From Polaromonas sp. (GTDB taxonomy: Bacteria > Pseudomonadota > Gammaproteobacteria > Burkholderiales > Burkholderiaceae_C), in assembly GCA_013297865.1 (NCBI GenBank), contig JAAFIP010000001.1, forward strand, positions 1 to 64,000: a DNA stretch of 64,000 nt, in the 5' to 3' direction. Position numbers and translations under genes: made by a program. A model generated the notes under the pieces. It saw nothing but the letters and a program-made list of their open reading frames with translations. It did not search any database and was not told the DNA's origin. This document shows, piece by piece, positions 42,356 to 51,036 of the stretch (position 1 is its first letter; every line of letters begins with the position of its first letter).

Positions 42356-43264
42356 TTAAACCGTGAAAAAATTGTGCGCATGGGCAAGCAGCGCGTCCGG
42401 CGCCTCTTCGGCGATGTAGTGGCCGCAGGGCACGGCCTGGCCGCTCACATCGCGGGCGCGCTCGCGCCACAGGGCCAGCACGTCAAAGTTTTGACCCACC
42501 GCACCGTGCTCGCCCCATAGCACCTTGACGGGCATGCTGAGGGTTTTGCCAGCTGCGATGTCTGTGCGGTCGTGTTCCAGGTCGATAGTGGCGCTGGCGC
42601 GGTAGTCCTCGCAGATACCGCGTGCGCTGCCAGCGATCTGAATGCAGCGCTCGTACTCGGCCAGCGCCTGCGGATCAAACGCGGCCAGGCCCGCATGGCG
42701 CTTGCCCATCACGCTGCGCAAGTAGCGCACCGGGTCTGACTCAATCAGGGCTTCGGGCAAAGGCGGCGGCTGGATCAAAAAGAACCAGTGCCAATAGGCG
42801 CTGGCAAAACCCTGCGAGGTGTTTTCATACATGCCCAGCGTGGGCGCAATGTCCAGCAGCAGCATGCGCTGCACGGCCAGTGGGTTGTCGGCAGCCAGGC
42901 GGTGTGCCACACGCGCGCCGCGGTCATGGGCCAGAATCTGGAACTGATCAAAGCCGCGTGAATGCATCACCGCCATGGCATCGCGCGCCATCTCGCGCTT
43001 GGAATAGGCCATGTGGCCTTCATCTGCAGCGGGACGGCCCGAGTCGCCGTAGCCGCGCAGGTCCATCATCACCACACTGAATCGCTCAGCCAGCACAGGC
43101 GCCACGCGGTGCCACATGGCGTGGCTTTGCGGATGGCCGTGCAGCAGCAGCAGCGGAGCGCCCTGCCCGCCTGAGCGGCACTGCAGGTTCACGCCGTTGC
43201 GTTCCAGGGTGAAAGTGCTGAAGTCTTTGAACATGGACTGCATTGTGCTGGACAGAGACTGCAT
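42356..43264 (-). CDS. Alpha/beta hydrolase, haloacetate dehalogenase-like
   Basis: About 302 aa; Met residues at 43285, 43264, 43243 and 43234 are possible starts and no ribosome site decides. The pattern of fluoroacetate/haloacetate dehalogenases is present: HGHPQSHAMWHRVAP, MDLRGYGDSGRP, nucleophile region LAHDRGARVAHRLA (Asp nucleophile, two Arg for carboxylate), YWHWFFLIQPPPLPE (His-Trp halide pocket), catalytic His in PCGHYIAEEAPD. Converts haloacetate to glycolate if the substrate is as in the family. Immediately upstream of the tartrate dehydrogenase gene and divergent from a LysR gene. Confidence 0.75.
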   Translation of the reverse strand: MQSLSSTMQSMFKDFSTFTLERNGVNLQCRSGGQGAPLLLLHGHPQSHAMWHRVAPVLAERFSVVMMDLRGYGDSGRPAADEGHMAYSKREMARDAMAVMHSRGFDQFQILAHDRGARVAHRLAADNPLAVQRMLLLDIAPTLGMYENTSQGFASAYWHWFFLIQPPPLPEALIESDPVRYLRSVMGKRHAGLAAFDPQALAEYERCIQIAGSARGICEDYRASATIDLEHDRTDIAAGKTLSMPVKVLWGEHGAVGQNFDVLALWRERARDVSGQAVPCGHYIAEEAPDALLAHAHNFFTV

Positions 43265-43368
43265 AATCAAGCAATAATTAAGCAATTCATTGTTTTCAAA
43301 ATAGAAAGAATGTATTTTCTTCCCGGCGGCTGTTTAAGCCTCACAACACCTTGCCCCAGACCACAACC

Positions 43369-44304
43369 ATGGACCGCACAGACCTGGAACTTGTCCTCGC
43401 CATCAAAGATGCAGGCAGCCTGACCCAAGCTGCTACACGCCTGCGCCTGAGCGCGCCGGTAGTCACCAAGCGCCTGGCCGCACTGGAAAGTGCACTCGGC
43501 CTGAAGCTGTTTTTCCGCACTACACGGCGCATCAACCCCACGGCCGAGGGCGATGTGCTGTGCGAGCGGGCGGTGGGCTTGCTGGCCCAGTTTGCGCAGA
43601 CCGAAGAAGCCCTGCGCGACCATGTGCGTGAGCCTGCAGGCCCCATACGCCTGGCCGCGACCTTCGGCTTTGGCCGCATCTGGTTGGGCCCGGCGATTGC
43701 CAGGTTCCAGGCGCTGCACACTGCAGTGCGCGTGGAGCTGCAGCTGACCGAAAAGCTACCCGATCTGGGCGCAGACGGCTATGACGGTGCGGTATGGCTC
43801 TGGGCGCCGGGTGCGTCCCGCGTCTCGCAGTGGTCAGCGCGCAAGCTGGCCGCCAACGAGCGCGTCTTGGTGGCCGCGCCCAGCTATCTGAAAAAGCGCC
43901 CTGCCCCGCTAACCCTGGCTGAGCTGGGCCAGCATGAATGCCTGGTCGTGCGCGAGAGCGACGACCCGACCTACACCTGGCAACTGAGCCGTGCGCGCGA
44001 CAAAAAAGCCAGCGCCGTGCATGTGCAGGGCAGCCTCAGCTGCAACTCAGGCGAGCTGGTGCGCGACTGGTGCCTGGCGGGCCGCGGCATCATGCTGCGC
44101 AGCCTATGGGACATCGCGCCCCAGATCGCCAGTGGCGCCCTGGTGCGCGTGCTGCCCAGCTATGCCATGCGCGATGCCGACATCCAGTGGCTGGCCCCGT
44201 TTCGCGCCCAGACGCCCCGGCGTGTGCGCCTGCTGAGTGATTTTCTGTACCAGGAGTTTCACGGCGCGCCGTGGGCGGTGAAAATAAAATCACAGGGCAG
44301 ATAA
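43369..44304 (+). CDS. LysR family transcriptional regulator
   Basis: 311 aa from the ATG at 43369 (MDRTDLELVLAIKDAGSLTQ). N-terminal winged helix-turn-helix (AATRLRLSAPVVTKRLAALESALGLKLFFRTTRRI), then the periplasmic-binding-like effector domain. Divergent from the haloacetate-dehalogenase-like and tartrate dehydrogenase genes, with a 104 bp AT-rich gap, so it probably controls them. The effector is not known; a dicarboxylate or haloacid is plausible from context. Confidence 0.85.
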   Translation: MDRTDLELVLAIKDAGSLTQAATRLRLSAPVVTKRLAALESALGLKLFFRTTRRINPTAEGDVLCERAVGLLAQFAQTEEALRDHVREPAGPIRLAATFGFGRIWLGPAIARFQALHTAVRVELQLTEKLPDLGADGYDGAVWLWAPGASRVSQWSARKLAANERVLVAAPSYLKKRPAPLTLAELGQHECLVVRESDDPTYTWQLSRARDKKASAVHVQGSLSCNSGELVRDWCLAGRGIMLRSLWDIAPQIASGALVRVLPSYAMRDADIQWLAPFRAQTPRRVRLLSDFLYQEFHGAPWAVKIKSQGR

Positions 44305-44323
44305 TCTATTTGCTATTTATTTA

Positions 44324-44350
44324 ATAGCTGCTCCCGCGATATTTTACTGG
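44324..44350 (+). repeat. Dispersed repeat core after the LysR gene
   Basis: Plus strand ATAGCTGCTCCCGCGATATT then TTACTGG. Preceded by TTTGCTATTTATTTA, the complement of the flank at 31841. Confidence 0.9.
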
Positions 44351-44434
44351 CTTGACGACCTGAATGTATAAAAAAACCAGCATATTCGGCTCATGACATT
44401 ACTCTACAGGCCTAGCTGTGTCTAAGTTCTTAGT

Positions 44435-45106
44435 TCAGGTGGTTACCCCATCTAACTCTAAAACCGACTCCACCTGTGCTTTCAGGTTGTTGATAGGAAA
44501 CAGACCATCAAACAAAGCGCTACCGACTGTAAAAGCCCACATGCCTGCTGCGCGCATAGCTTGCACGCGCTCGGGGCGGTCTATGCTGCCTGCTGCAATC
44601 ACTGGCTTGTTGACGGCCTTCACTACTTGGCACGCCAGGTCAGGTGCATCCCCAGCAAAGCGGTAGGCTAGCAGATCCAGGCCATGCACGCTGTCCATCG
44701 CGCACAACTCCTTGGCGTCTTCAACAATCTCTGGTATCGAGCCAGTGAGCTTGGTAGGATGGCCCATTGTGTGTCCTGCGAAAGGGAAGTATTGAATATC
44801 ACGCCCTCTAAGCAGCTTGACTGCCTCTTTGGCATGCCGTCCGCCCAACAGATAATCCACTTTCAGCTCAATTGCAGCCTCAATGGAGCGCAGCTCAGAC
44901 TCCTTTGTGCTGCTGACCACTTCGAGCATGACTTTGCAGCCGTCTTGGCGTATGTCGCTAGCGAGCAGCTTGAGCTCATCGAAGGACAAGCCAATATCCT
45001 TAAAGCCTACATATTTCAGACCGCAGCGGCTGATGCTTTGGTACACCTCACGGGCATTGGTCACAGTCTGGTCGTTACGGGTGAGCATGAGAATGAAGTG
45101 GCTCAT
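44435..45106 (-). CDS. Phosphate-binding TIM-barrel protein
   Basis: 223 aa, a full beta/alpha barrel by pattern: alternating strands (YVGFKD, KVMLEVVS, VDYLLGG, YFPFAG, LDLLAYRF, KPVIAAGSID, WAFTVGSALFDG). The last two strands end in GS loops (AAGSIDRPERV, TVGSALFDG), as in HisA/TrpF-type barrels that bind sugar phosphates. Its start overlaps the PdxA2 stop by 4 bases, so it belongs to the acid-sugar operon. It may act on a phosphorylated intermediate after PdxA2; the exact reaction is unknown. Confidence 0.6.
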   Translation of the reverse strand: MSHFILMLTRNDQTVTNAREVYQSISRCGLKYVGFKDIGLSFDELKLLASDIRQDGCKVMLEVVSSTKESELRSIEAAIELKVDYLLGGRHAKEAVKLLRGRDIQYFPFAGHTMGHPTKLTGSIPEIVEDAKELCAMDSVHGLDLLAYRFAGDAPDLACQVVKAVNKPVIAAGSIDRPERVQAMRAAGMWAFTVGSALFDGLFPINNLKAQVESVLELDGVTT

Positions 45107-46122
45107 GAGGTTTCCTTGGGTAAAGTGGTGTGCGACGCTAGCTCGTGCGCTGTGCGCAGGGCCGTGAGCATGCTGGCCGGATCTGCAATGCCTTGGCCTG
45201 CAATATCGAACGCCGTGCCGTGATCGGGGCTGGTGCGCACGAAGGGCAAACCAGCGGTGATATTGACGCCGTCTTCCACTCCCAGCAGCTTGACGGGGAT
45301 CAAGCCTTGGTCGTGGTATTGCGCCACCACGATGTCATAACGCCCTCGCATTGCATGCATGAACACGGTATCTCCCGGCAAAGGGCCAGTCACGTCCAAA
45401 CCTTCGGCACGCGCCCGCACGACAGCAGGTGTGATGATGTCAATATCTTCGCGGCCAAACAAACCGCCTTCCCCCGCGTGGGGGTTCAGCCCTGCTACAG
45501 CGATACGCGGTTTGTCAATGCCAAATTTCTGCAATGTGCGGTGCGCCAAGCGGATAATGCGCAGCTCAAGCGGCACGCTCAGGCGTTTGACTGCATCGGC
45601 TAATGAGCAATGCACTGTGACCAAAATTGTGCGTAATTTTGGGTTGACCAGCAGCATGCCGTAGTCAGTTGTTTTGGAAAATTCGGCAAGCATTTCAGTG
45701 TGTCCCGGGAAAGGCACGTTGGCTGCTGACAAGGCCTCTTTGTGAATAGGTGCTGTGCACAACGCGCTGATCTGCCTTTGCATGGCCAAACCAATGCCAG
45801 TATGGATGGCGTGATAAGCAGCTGAGCCTGCGGCAGCAGAGACTTGGCCGTAAGGTAAGTGCTGCGGCAGTTCGCTCACAGCCAGTACATCGAGTACGCC
45901 AGCTTGCGGCTGATGATCGCTGATTTTGTCGATCGTACGAATTGTCAGGCAGCAGCCAAAGCGCGCAGCGTCACGGATCAAAATGCCTGCATCACCAATG
46001 ACAAAAGCGGGATAGTCGCTCATGGTCTGCGGATCGGCCAGTGTCTTGAGCACGATTTCTGGCCCGATACCAGCTGCGTCGCCCATGCTGATGGCTACGG
46101 GTGCTTTAAGGTGATGTTTCAT
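45103..46122 (-). CDS. pdxA2: PdxA2-type 4-phospho-D-threonate/erythronate dehydrogenase
   Basis: 339 aa PdxA family. Signature residues are SMGDAAGIGPEI at the N-terminus, APIHKEAL and FPGHTEMLAE, metal-binding His residues, LNPHAGEGGLFG, VVAQYHDQGLIPVKL and FVRTSPDHGTAFDIAG. Pairing with a DUF1537 kinase rather than with pyridoxine genes points to PdxA2, which oxidises and decarboxylates 4-phospho-D-threonate or -erythronate to dihydroxyacetone phosphate. The kinase stop lies 2 bases upstream of this ATG, and its own stop overlaps the TIM-barrel gene. Confidence 0.85.
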   Translation of the reverse strand: MKHHLKAPVAISMGDAAGIGPEIVLKTLADPQTMSDYPAFVIGDAGILIRDAARFGCCLTIRTIDKISDHQPQAGVLDVLAVSELPQHLPYGQVSAAAGSAAYHAIHTGIGLAMQRQISALCTAPIHKEALSAANVPFPGHTEMLAEFSKTTDYGMLLVNPKLRTILVTVHCSLADAVKRLSVPLELRIIRLAHRTLQKFGIDKPRIAVAGLNPHAGEGGLFGREDIDIITPAVVRARAEGLDVTGPLPGDTVFMHAMRGRYDIVVAQYHDQGLIPVKLLGVEDGVNITAGLPFVRTSPDHGTAFDIAGQGIADPASMLTALRTAHELASHTTLPKETS

Positions 46123-46124
46123 GG

Positions 46125-47207
46125 CTACAGTTTTTGCAAGGCTTGGGTTAATTCAAGCAAGCTGTGGCGATCTCCGAAACCGCCTGCTTTGGTGATAAAT
46201 GGGATATTTCGATCTGCCAGCTCCAGCGCACACAACGGAATGCCTGGTACTAGTTCGCGCAAGACATGCAAACGCATGACTTGCAAGGCGTGGGCAATAT
46301 GCTTGGCAGTTTCGCCGCCTGTGGCAATCAGACTGTCGCAGTCGCCCCATTGAACGGCGTGCGCGATTTTTAAAGCCAGTTGACTGGCTTGCTGGTGCGG
46401 ATCGCCGGGCAGTTCGTCCGTAGCTAGCAGCGTAATGCCTCGGTGCTGCACATTAGAAAGAAATTGTTTTTGTTCTATGGACACAGGGTTTCGGCTGCCG
46501 ACGCAGACCCAGGTTTTTCGTGCAGGCGGTAGGGTCCACTGCGGTGGATGCTTGCTGCCTGCTGGCGGCGAAAGAACACGTGCAAAGGCCCGCACCAGAC
46601 CCGTGGAGCCGCACCAAAGCACATCAGGCACCTGCAACTGCGTAGACGCAATGGCATTCAGATCTGCTTCTGTTTGCGCATCCACAATCACCACATCTGC
46701 TGCGCGCAATGCTTGAATGGTTTGATCTGGTTGGCACACCTTGGCATTCAACCCGGCTGCTTGAAGCAGCACAACCAGATTGCTTTGCCTGATAGGGTTA
46801 AGCGGATCGGTGGCGAAGGCCGTGGCTGACACGGGCGTGCCATGCACATACACTACACCACTTTTCGTCGTGCGACCGGCATCAGGAAAGGCCGGGGCGA
46901 TCACCAGCTTGGCCCGCCCGCTGGATTGCCAAGCTGACGCTATTTCAGCAGCGATGGGGCCTCGCAAGGTGGAGTCAAACTGCTTGATAAGCAGGTCAGC
47001 ACCCTGCCACAATACCGCCCAGCTCGCCACGCGCTTGGCCGCCTCAAGCTCGGACAGCACGCGGCTGTCGGTATCGCAACTGACCACATCGGCCCTTTGC
47101 GGCTCAGCAGGCGAGAAAGCCACGGCGCATGCCCAGCCACGGCTGGCAAAAGCGCCAATACCATCGCTGGCACTGGTGAAATCGTCGGTAATTACGTGAA
47201 TCTTCAT
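46125..47207 (-). CDS. dtnK: Four-carbon acid sugar kinase (DUF1537 family)
   Basis: 360 aa. DUF1537 architecture: N-terminal sugar-binding lobe opening ITDDFTSASDGIGAFASRG, with KQFDSTLRGPIAAEI and APAFPDAGRTTKSGVVYVHG, and a C-terminal ATP-binding lobe with SLIATGGETAKHIAHAL and the ending LITKAGGFGD-type segment (PFITKAGGFGDRHSL). Such kinases phosphorylate D-threonate or D-erythronate before PdxA2. First gene of the operon, divergent from a MocR-type regulator gene. The precise substrate among four-carbon acid sugars is inferred. Confidence 0.85.
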   Translation of the reverse strand: MKIHVITDDFTSASDGIGAFASRGWACAVAFSPAEPQRADVVSCDTDSRVLSELEAAKRVASWAVLWQGADLLIKQFDSTLRGPIAAEIASAWQSSGRAKLVIAPAFPDAGRTTKSGVVYVHGTPVSATAFATDPLNPIRQSNLVVLLQAAGLNAKVCQPDQTIQALRAADVVIVDAQTEADLNAIASTQLQVPDVLWCGSTGLVRAFARVLSPPAGSKHPPQWTLPPARKTWVCVGSRNPVSIEQKQFLSNVQHRGITLLATDELPGDPHQQASQLALKIAHAVQWGDCDSLIATGGETAKHIAHALQVMRLHVLRELVPGIPLCALELADRNIPFITKAGGFGDRHSLLELTQALQKL

Positions 47208-47219
47208 TGGTTGCCAGTA

Positions 47220-47246
47220 TTGTTTAAAATTAGCTGCTTAAAACAA
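47220..47246. promoter_or_regulatory. Inverted repeat in the divergent dtnK/MocR region
   Basis: Hyphenated palindrome with ends TTGTTT and AAACAA (TTGTTTAAAATTAGCTGCTT and onward) in the 55 bp between the divergent starts. A likely operator for the adjacent MocR protein; by position and symmetry only. Confidence 0.4.
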
Positions 47247-47262
47247 CCAAAAAGACCGTATT

Positions 47263-48729
47263 TTGAGCAACCAACCCCCACCGGCACCATGGCTTACGGC
47301 GTTGAAAGCCCTGACGACAGGGCAACACTTGGGCTATCAGAAGCTGGAGCGCTATCTTCGCCACAGCATCGTGCGAGGCCAGATTGCTGCAGGAACGCGC
47401 TTGCCTACGTCGCGTGCGCTAGCCGCCGAGCTAGGCATGGGGCGCAATGGTGTGGTCGATGCCTACGCGAGCCTGACGCATGAAGGCCTGCTGCTGACGC
47501 AAGGCCGCTTAGGCACGGTGGTGGCCAGTGGCACAGCTGCGCCTGCACGCAAGGTCCATGCGGAAATGCTGCCTAGACTGCGCCAGCGCTTGCCTGCTGC
47601 ACCTGGCCATAAGCCTTCCTATGTGTCCTCATCTGCAACAGCGCCCGATTGGCGTTTGGGACAGACTAACACCGCACTGTTCCCCTTGCAGGTGTGGCGC
47701 GCTGCCTGCAAAGAGGCCGGGCGACATGTGCCACCCTTGGGTTATGGCGACCCGCTAGGTGATGGGCAACTGCGCCAGTCGCTATCGGTATGGCTGCAGG
47801 CCCGGCGGTCGCTGGCCATGCCTTCTCAGCAGATTGTGGTCACCGCTGGTGCTGGCCAGGCCATGGATTTGTTGATGCGCGTTTTGGTCAAGCCTGGCGA
47901 TTTGTGCGCCGTGGAAGATCCTGGTTATCCGCGCGTCGTGCACGCGCTGCGCTTGCAGTCGGCGAGATTGCAGCATATGCCTGTCGACACAGAAGGTGCG
48001 TGTATTGAGACGCTGCTTGATCGCAGCGAATTCCCCAGCCTGATTCACCTGACTGCAGCGCACCAATACCCTATGGGTGGGAGGTTGTCCGCCAACCGGC
48101 GCACTGCGCTCCTACAGGCAGTGCGCCGCCACGGGAGTTTGATCATTGAAAACGAATACGACCACGAGTTTGTCCACGAAGGCCAGCGCTTTGCACCATT
48201 GGCAGCTTCTGCGCCAGAGCACTGCATTGTGGTGGGCACATTTGCCAGGGCTATCAGTCCAGCGCTGCGTTTAGGATTTATCGCAGCGCCTGTTGATATC
48301 GTGCAATCCGTAGCGCAACTGATCGTACAAGAGCAGCTTCAAGCCTCTTGGCCCGTGCAAATGAGCGCTAATTGGCTGCTCAAATCAGGTGAACTGGAGC
48401 GTCACTTGCGTCGCGTTGGCAAACGCTATGCCGCCATGCGCGCTCAAATCAAGATGCAACTGAAAGCGCTGGCTCCGCAGATCGTGCTGCGTGGTGACGA
48501 AGGTGGCCTGCATGTAGTACTCGATTGCAGCGCCATGCAGGCTGCGAAATATAGTGCTCTATGCCAATACCTTCTCAAGCAAGGCGTGGTTTTTGATTCT
48601 ATTGAGCGCTTTACCAGCCGCATGGGCCAACAACAAGTCCTTCTGATGGGCTATGCGCACTGGAGCAGCGCAGAAAGTGAGCAAAACATACGCTTGCTAC
48701 TTGAAGCCATAGAGCATGGAACTGAATAG
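47263..48729 (+). CDS. MocR-type regulator lacking the PLP lysine
   Basis: 488 aa from a TTG start at 47263. N-terminal GntR helix-turn-helix (GQIAAGTRLPTSRALAAELGMGRNGVVDAYASLTHEGLL), linker, then a type I aminotransferase-like domain (VTAGAGQAMDLLMRVL, VEDPGYPRVVHALRL, IENEYDHEF). Where relatives carry the pyridoxal-phosphate lysine in a GTFSK motif, this protein has GTFARAISPALRLGF, with Arg in that place. It is therefore expected not to form the usual aldimine. Divergent from the acid-sugar operon, which it probably controls. Confidence 0.85.
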   Translation: MSNQPPPAPWLTALKALTTGQHLGYQKLERYLRHSIVRGQIAAGTRLPTSRALAAELGMGRNGVVDAYASLTHEGLLLTQGRLGTVVASGTAAPARKVHAEMLPRLRQRLPAAPGHKPSYVSSSATAPDWRLGQTNTALFPLQVWRAACKEAGRHVPPLGYGDPLGDGQLRQSLSVWLQARRSLAMPSQQIVVTAGAGQAMDLLMRVLVKPGDLCAVEDPGYPRVVHALRLQSARLQHMPVDTEGACIETLLDRSEFPSLIHLTAAHQYPMGGRLSANRRTALLQAVRRHGSLIIENEYDHEFVHEGQRFAPLAASAPEHCIVVGTFARAISPALRLGFIAAPVDIVQSVAQLIVQEQLQASWPVQMSANWLLKSGELERHLRRVGKRYAAMRAQIKMQLKALAPQIVLRGDEGGLHVVLDCSAMQAAKYSALCQYLLKQGVVFDSIERFTSRMGQQQVLLMGYAHWSSAESEQNIRLLLEAIEHGTE

Positions 48730-48765
48730 ATCATTGCCCAATGCCAGCTAAATACTATCAATTCA

Positions 48766-48792
48766 ATAGCTGCTCCCGCAATATTCTATTGG
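48766..48792 (+). repeat. Dispersed repeat core after the MocR gene
   Basis: Plus strand ATAGCTGCTCCCGCAATATT then CTATTGG, followed by CCTGCTGGCCT, an example of the outer GGCCTGnnGGCC symmetry of the unit. Confidence 0.9.
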
Positions 48793-48828
48793 CCTGCTGG
48801 CCTATAACTTATTCAAAATATACTTGAT

Positions 48829-49749
48829 CTAAGCAGGCAGTTGCGCCATCTTCTGCGCATACAAAGCCACGACCCAGTCCACAAACGCCCTGAGCCGTGC
48901 GCTCAGGTGGCGGTTGCGCGGGTACATCACGTACAGCGGCAGCTCGCCTGCATCCAGCTGGGGCATCACCTGCACCAAGCTGCCGTTATTCAGCAGGTTT
49001 TTCACATAGCGCGTCAGCGGCAGCTGTGCCAGGCCCAGCCCTGCGCAAGCGAGGGCAACATGGGTATCTGCATCATTGGCGGCTGCGCGGTGGGCCAACT
49101 GCACAGCGCTGCTATGGCCTTGTGCATCCTTGAAATCCAGCGCAAACACCCTGCCCGTCTTGGCGCTGAAAAAATTGACCGCCGTGTGCTGCAGCTGCAC
49201 ATCCTCAACGGTGAGCGGCGTGCCGTGCTGCTTTAAGTAGCTGGGTGCCGCGCAGGTGATGACTTTGAATTCACCCAGTTTGCGCGCCACCAGCGACTCG
49301 TCATGCACTGCGCCACCGCGGATCACGCAGTCCACACCCTCCATCACCAGGTCCACCGGACGGTCTGAGCTGCCAATATCGACGCTGATGTCCGGGTGCT
49401 TGGCAAAAAACTGCGGCAGCGCTGCCGCAATCACATGCCGCCCTGCCGCAGCGGGCACATCCACGCGCAGGCGTCCGCGTGGGCTGGTGTGCGCGCCGCG
49501 CAGCTCGGTTTCCAGCTCGTCCACGTCGGTCAGCAGGCGCTGCACGCGCTCCAGATAGGCCGCGCCATCGTCAGTCAGGCTCAGGCGGCGCGTGGTGCGG
49601 GCCAGCAGTTTGGTTTGCAGATGGGCCTCCAGCTGCGCTACCAGAGTAGACACCGAGGCATTGGGCAACTGCAAGGCGTTGGCCGCCTTGGTAAAGCTGC
49701 CCAGTTCGGCTACCAGGGCGAAGGTTTGCATGGCGCGAAGTTTGTCCAT
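48829..49749 (-). CDS. LysR family transcriptional regulator
   Basis: 306 aa. N-terminal helix-turn-helix MDKLRAMQTFALVAELGSFT with KAANALQLPNASVSTLVAQLEAHLQTKLLARTTRRLSLT, then the effector domain (GRLRVDVPAAAGRHVIAAALPQFF). Divergent from an SDR gene (49868) across a 118 bp AT-rich intergenic stretch, which is the usual LysR arrangement. Likely activates or represses that SDR and the small membrane protein behind it. Confidence 0.88.
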   Translation of the reverse strand: MDKLRAMQTFALVAELGSFTKAANALQLPNASVSTLVAQLEAHLQTKLLARTTRRLSLTDDGAAYLERVQRLLTDVDELETELRGAHTSPRGRLRVDVPAAAGRHVIAAALPQFFAKHPDISVDIGSSDRPVDLVMEGVDCVIRGGAVHDESLVARKLGEFKVITCAAPSYLKQHGTPLTVEDVQLQHTAVNFFSAKTGRVFALDFKDAQGHSSAVQLAHRAAANDADTHVALACAGLGLAQLPLTRYVKNLLNNGSLVQVMPQLDAGELPLYVMYPRNRHLSARLRAFVDWVVALYAQKMAQLPA

Positions 49750-49867
49750 ATGTGTATTTTACGTAAATTATGAATAATCATTTAATAAGAAATCTATTTA
49801 TCTAGTCAATCATAGTAAATACAGTACATCCATCGGCGCTGTTGCCGAGCTTTCACAGGAGTTCACC

Positions 49868-50641
49868 ATGTCTACAGTTATTCAGAACCTCAAAAACAAA
49901 GTCGCCCTCATTACTGGCGGCAACCGCAATATTGGCCGTGAGACCGCACTGCGCCTGGCCGCTCAGGGTGCTGACATCGTCATCACCTACCGCGAGCAAA
50001 AAGACTCTGCTGCGCAAACCGTGAAAGACCTGCAGGCGCTGGGCGTGCGCGCAGCGGCATTACAGGTCAACCTGACGGGTACTGCCCAGTTGCCTGCATT
50101 CGTAGCGCAGTTCAAGCAGCAGTTGGCCGACTGGGGCCGCAAAGACTTTGACATCCTGGTCAACAACGCAGGCACACTGCGCATCGCCACTTTTGACAAA
50201 GTGACCGAGGACGACCTGGACACCGTGTTCAGCACCAACTACAAAAGCGTGTTCTTCCTCACCCAGCATCTGGCAGGCTTGATCGCCGACAACGGCCGCA
50301 TCGTCAACCTCGGCTCGGGCACCGCCCGCATCGCCTTTGGCCCGCTGGTGAGCTACGGCCCCATCAAAGCTGCGCTGCAAAGCCTGACTTTGTATTTGGC
50401 CAGCTTCCTGGGCAAACGCGGCATCACAGTGAACGCTGTGGCCCCCGGCGGCCTGGATGACGACTTCAACGCCCCGCTGTTTGCCATGATGCCCGCTAAG
50501 GACTACATCAAAGCCAACACCGCAGTGGACCGCGTAGGCCTGCCCAAAGATGTGGGTGGCGTGATCGCGTTTTTGTGCAGCCCCGAGGCATCGTTCGTGA
50601 GTGGCGCGGTGCTTAATATTGATGGCGGTTATCACCTGTAA
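49868..50641 (+). CDS. SDR family oxidoreductase
   Basis: 257 aa. NAD(P)-binding TGGNRNIGRETALRLA (residues 17-32, TGxxxGxG variant with Asn and Ile in it), NNAG near residue 98, catalytic region LGSGTARIAFGPLVSYGPIKAAL with Tyr and Lys of YGPIK in place of YSASK, and FVSGAVLNIDGGYHL at the end. Resembles 3-oxoacyl-ACP-reductase-like SDRs. The altered YxxxK context (YGPIK) retains both catalytic residues. Divergent from a LysR regulator. Confidence 0.85.
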   Translation: MSTVIQNLKNKVALITGGNRNIGRETALRLAAQGADIVITYREQKDSAAQTVKDLQALGVRAAALQVNLTGTAQLPAFVAQFKQQLADWGRKDFDILVNNAGTLRIATFDKVTEDDLDTVFSTNYKSVFFLTQHLAGLIADNGRIVNLGSGTARIAFGPLVSYGPIKAALQSLTLYLASFLGKRGITVNAVAPGGLDDDFNAPLFAMMPAKDYIKANTAVDRVGLPKDVGGVIAFLCSPEASFVSGAVLNIDGGYHL

Positions 50642-50709
50642 ATTGCAGCGCTGCAGGGGCACTGCCTGGCGGATGCCCCTGCTTTTTCACCTCACTCAAG
50701 GAGACTGTC

Positions 50710-51027
50710 ATGTCGAAATTACTGATTGCCCTGCTCATTGGCGCCGCCGCTGGCGCACTGGACATCATTCCCATGCTGCTGCGCAAAGCGCCCTGGCACG
50801 AAGTGGCCGTGCCGTTTGTGCACTGGCTCATGCTGGGTGTGCTGATTGCGTATGTGCAAATGCCTGTGCACCCCGCACTCAAAGGCTCCATCGTCGCCGT
50901 GATGACCACCCTGCCGATACTGATCAGCTACAGCCAAACCAAGCCCGGTGCCGTGCTGCCCATTTTGGGCATCAGCATTGTGCTGGGTGCCGTGGTGGGG
51001 TGGTTGACCCAGCGGTACGCAAACTGA
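50710..51027 (+). CDS. Small four-helix membrane protein
   Basis: 105 aa with about four membrane segments (LLIALLIGAAAGALDIIPML, FVHWLMLGVLIAYVQM, GSIVAVMTTLPILISYS, AVLPILGISIVLGAVVGWL). It follows the SDR gene by 68 bases on the same strand, with a good ribosome site (AAGGAGA). No family function is known to me; related small proteins are annotated only as membrane proteins. Confidence 0.6.
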   Translation: MSKLLIALLIGAAAGALDIIPMLLRKAPWHEVAVPFVHWLMLGVLIAYVQMPVHPALKGSIVAVMTTLPILISYSQTKPGAVLPILGISIVLGAVVGWLTQRYAN

Positions 51028-51036
51028 CCCAGCTGA

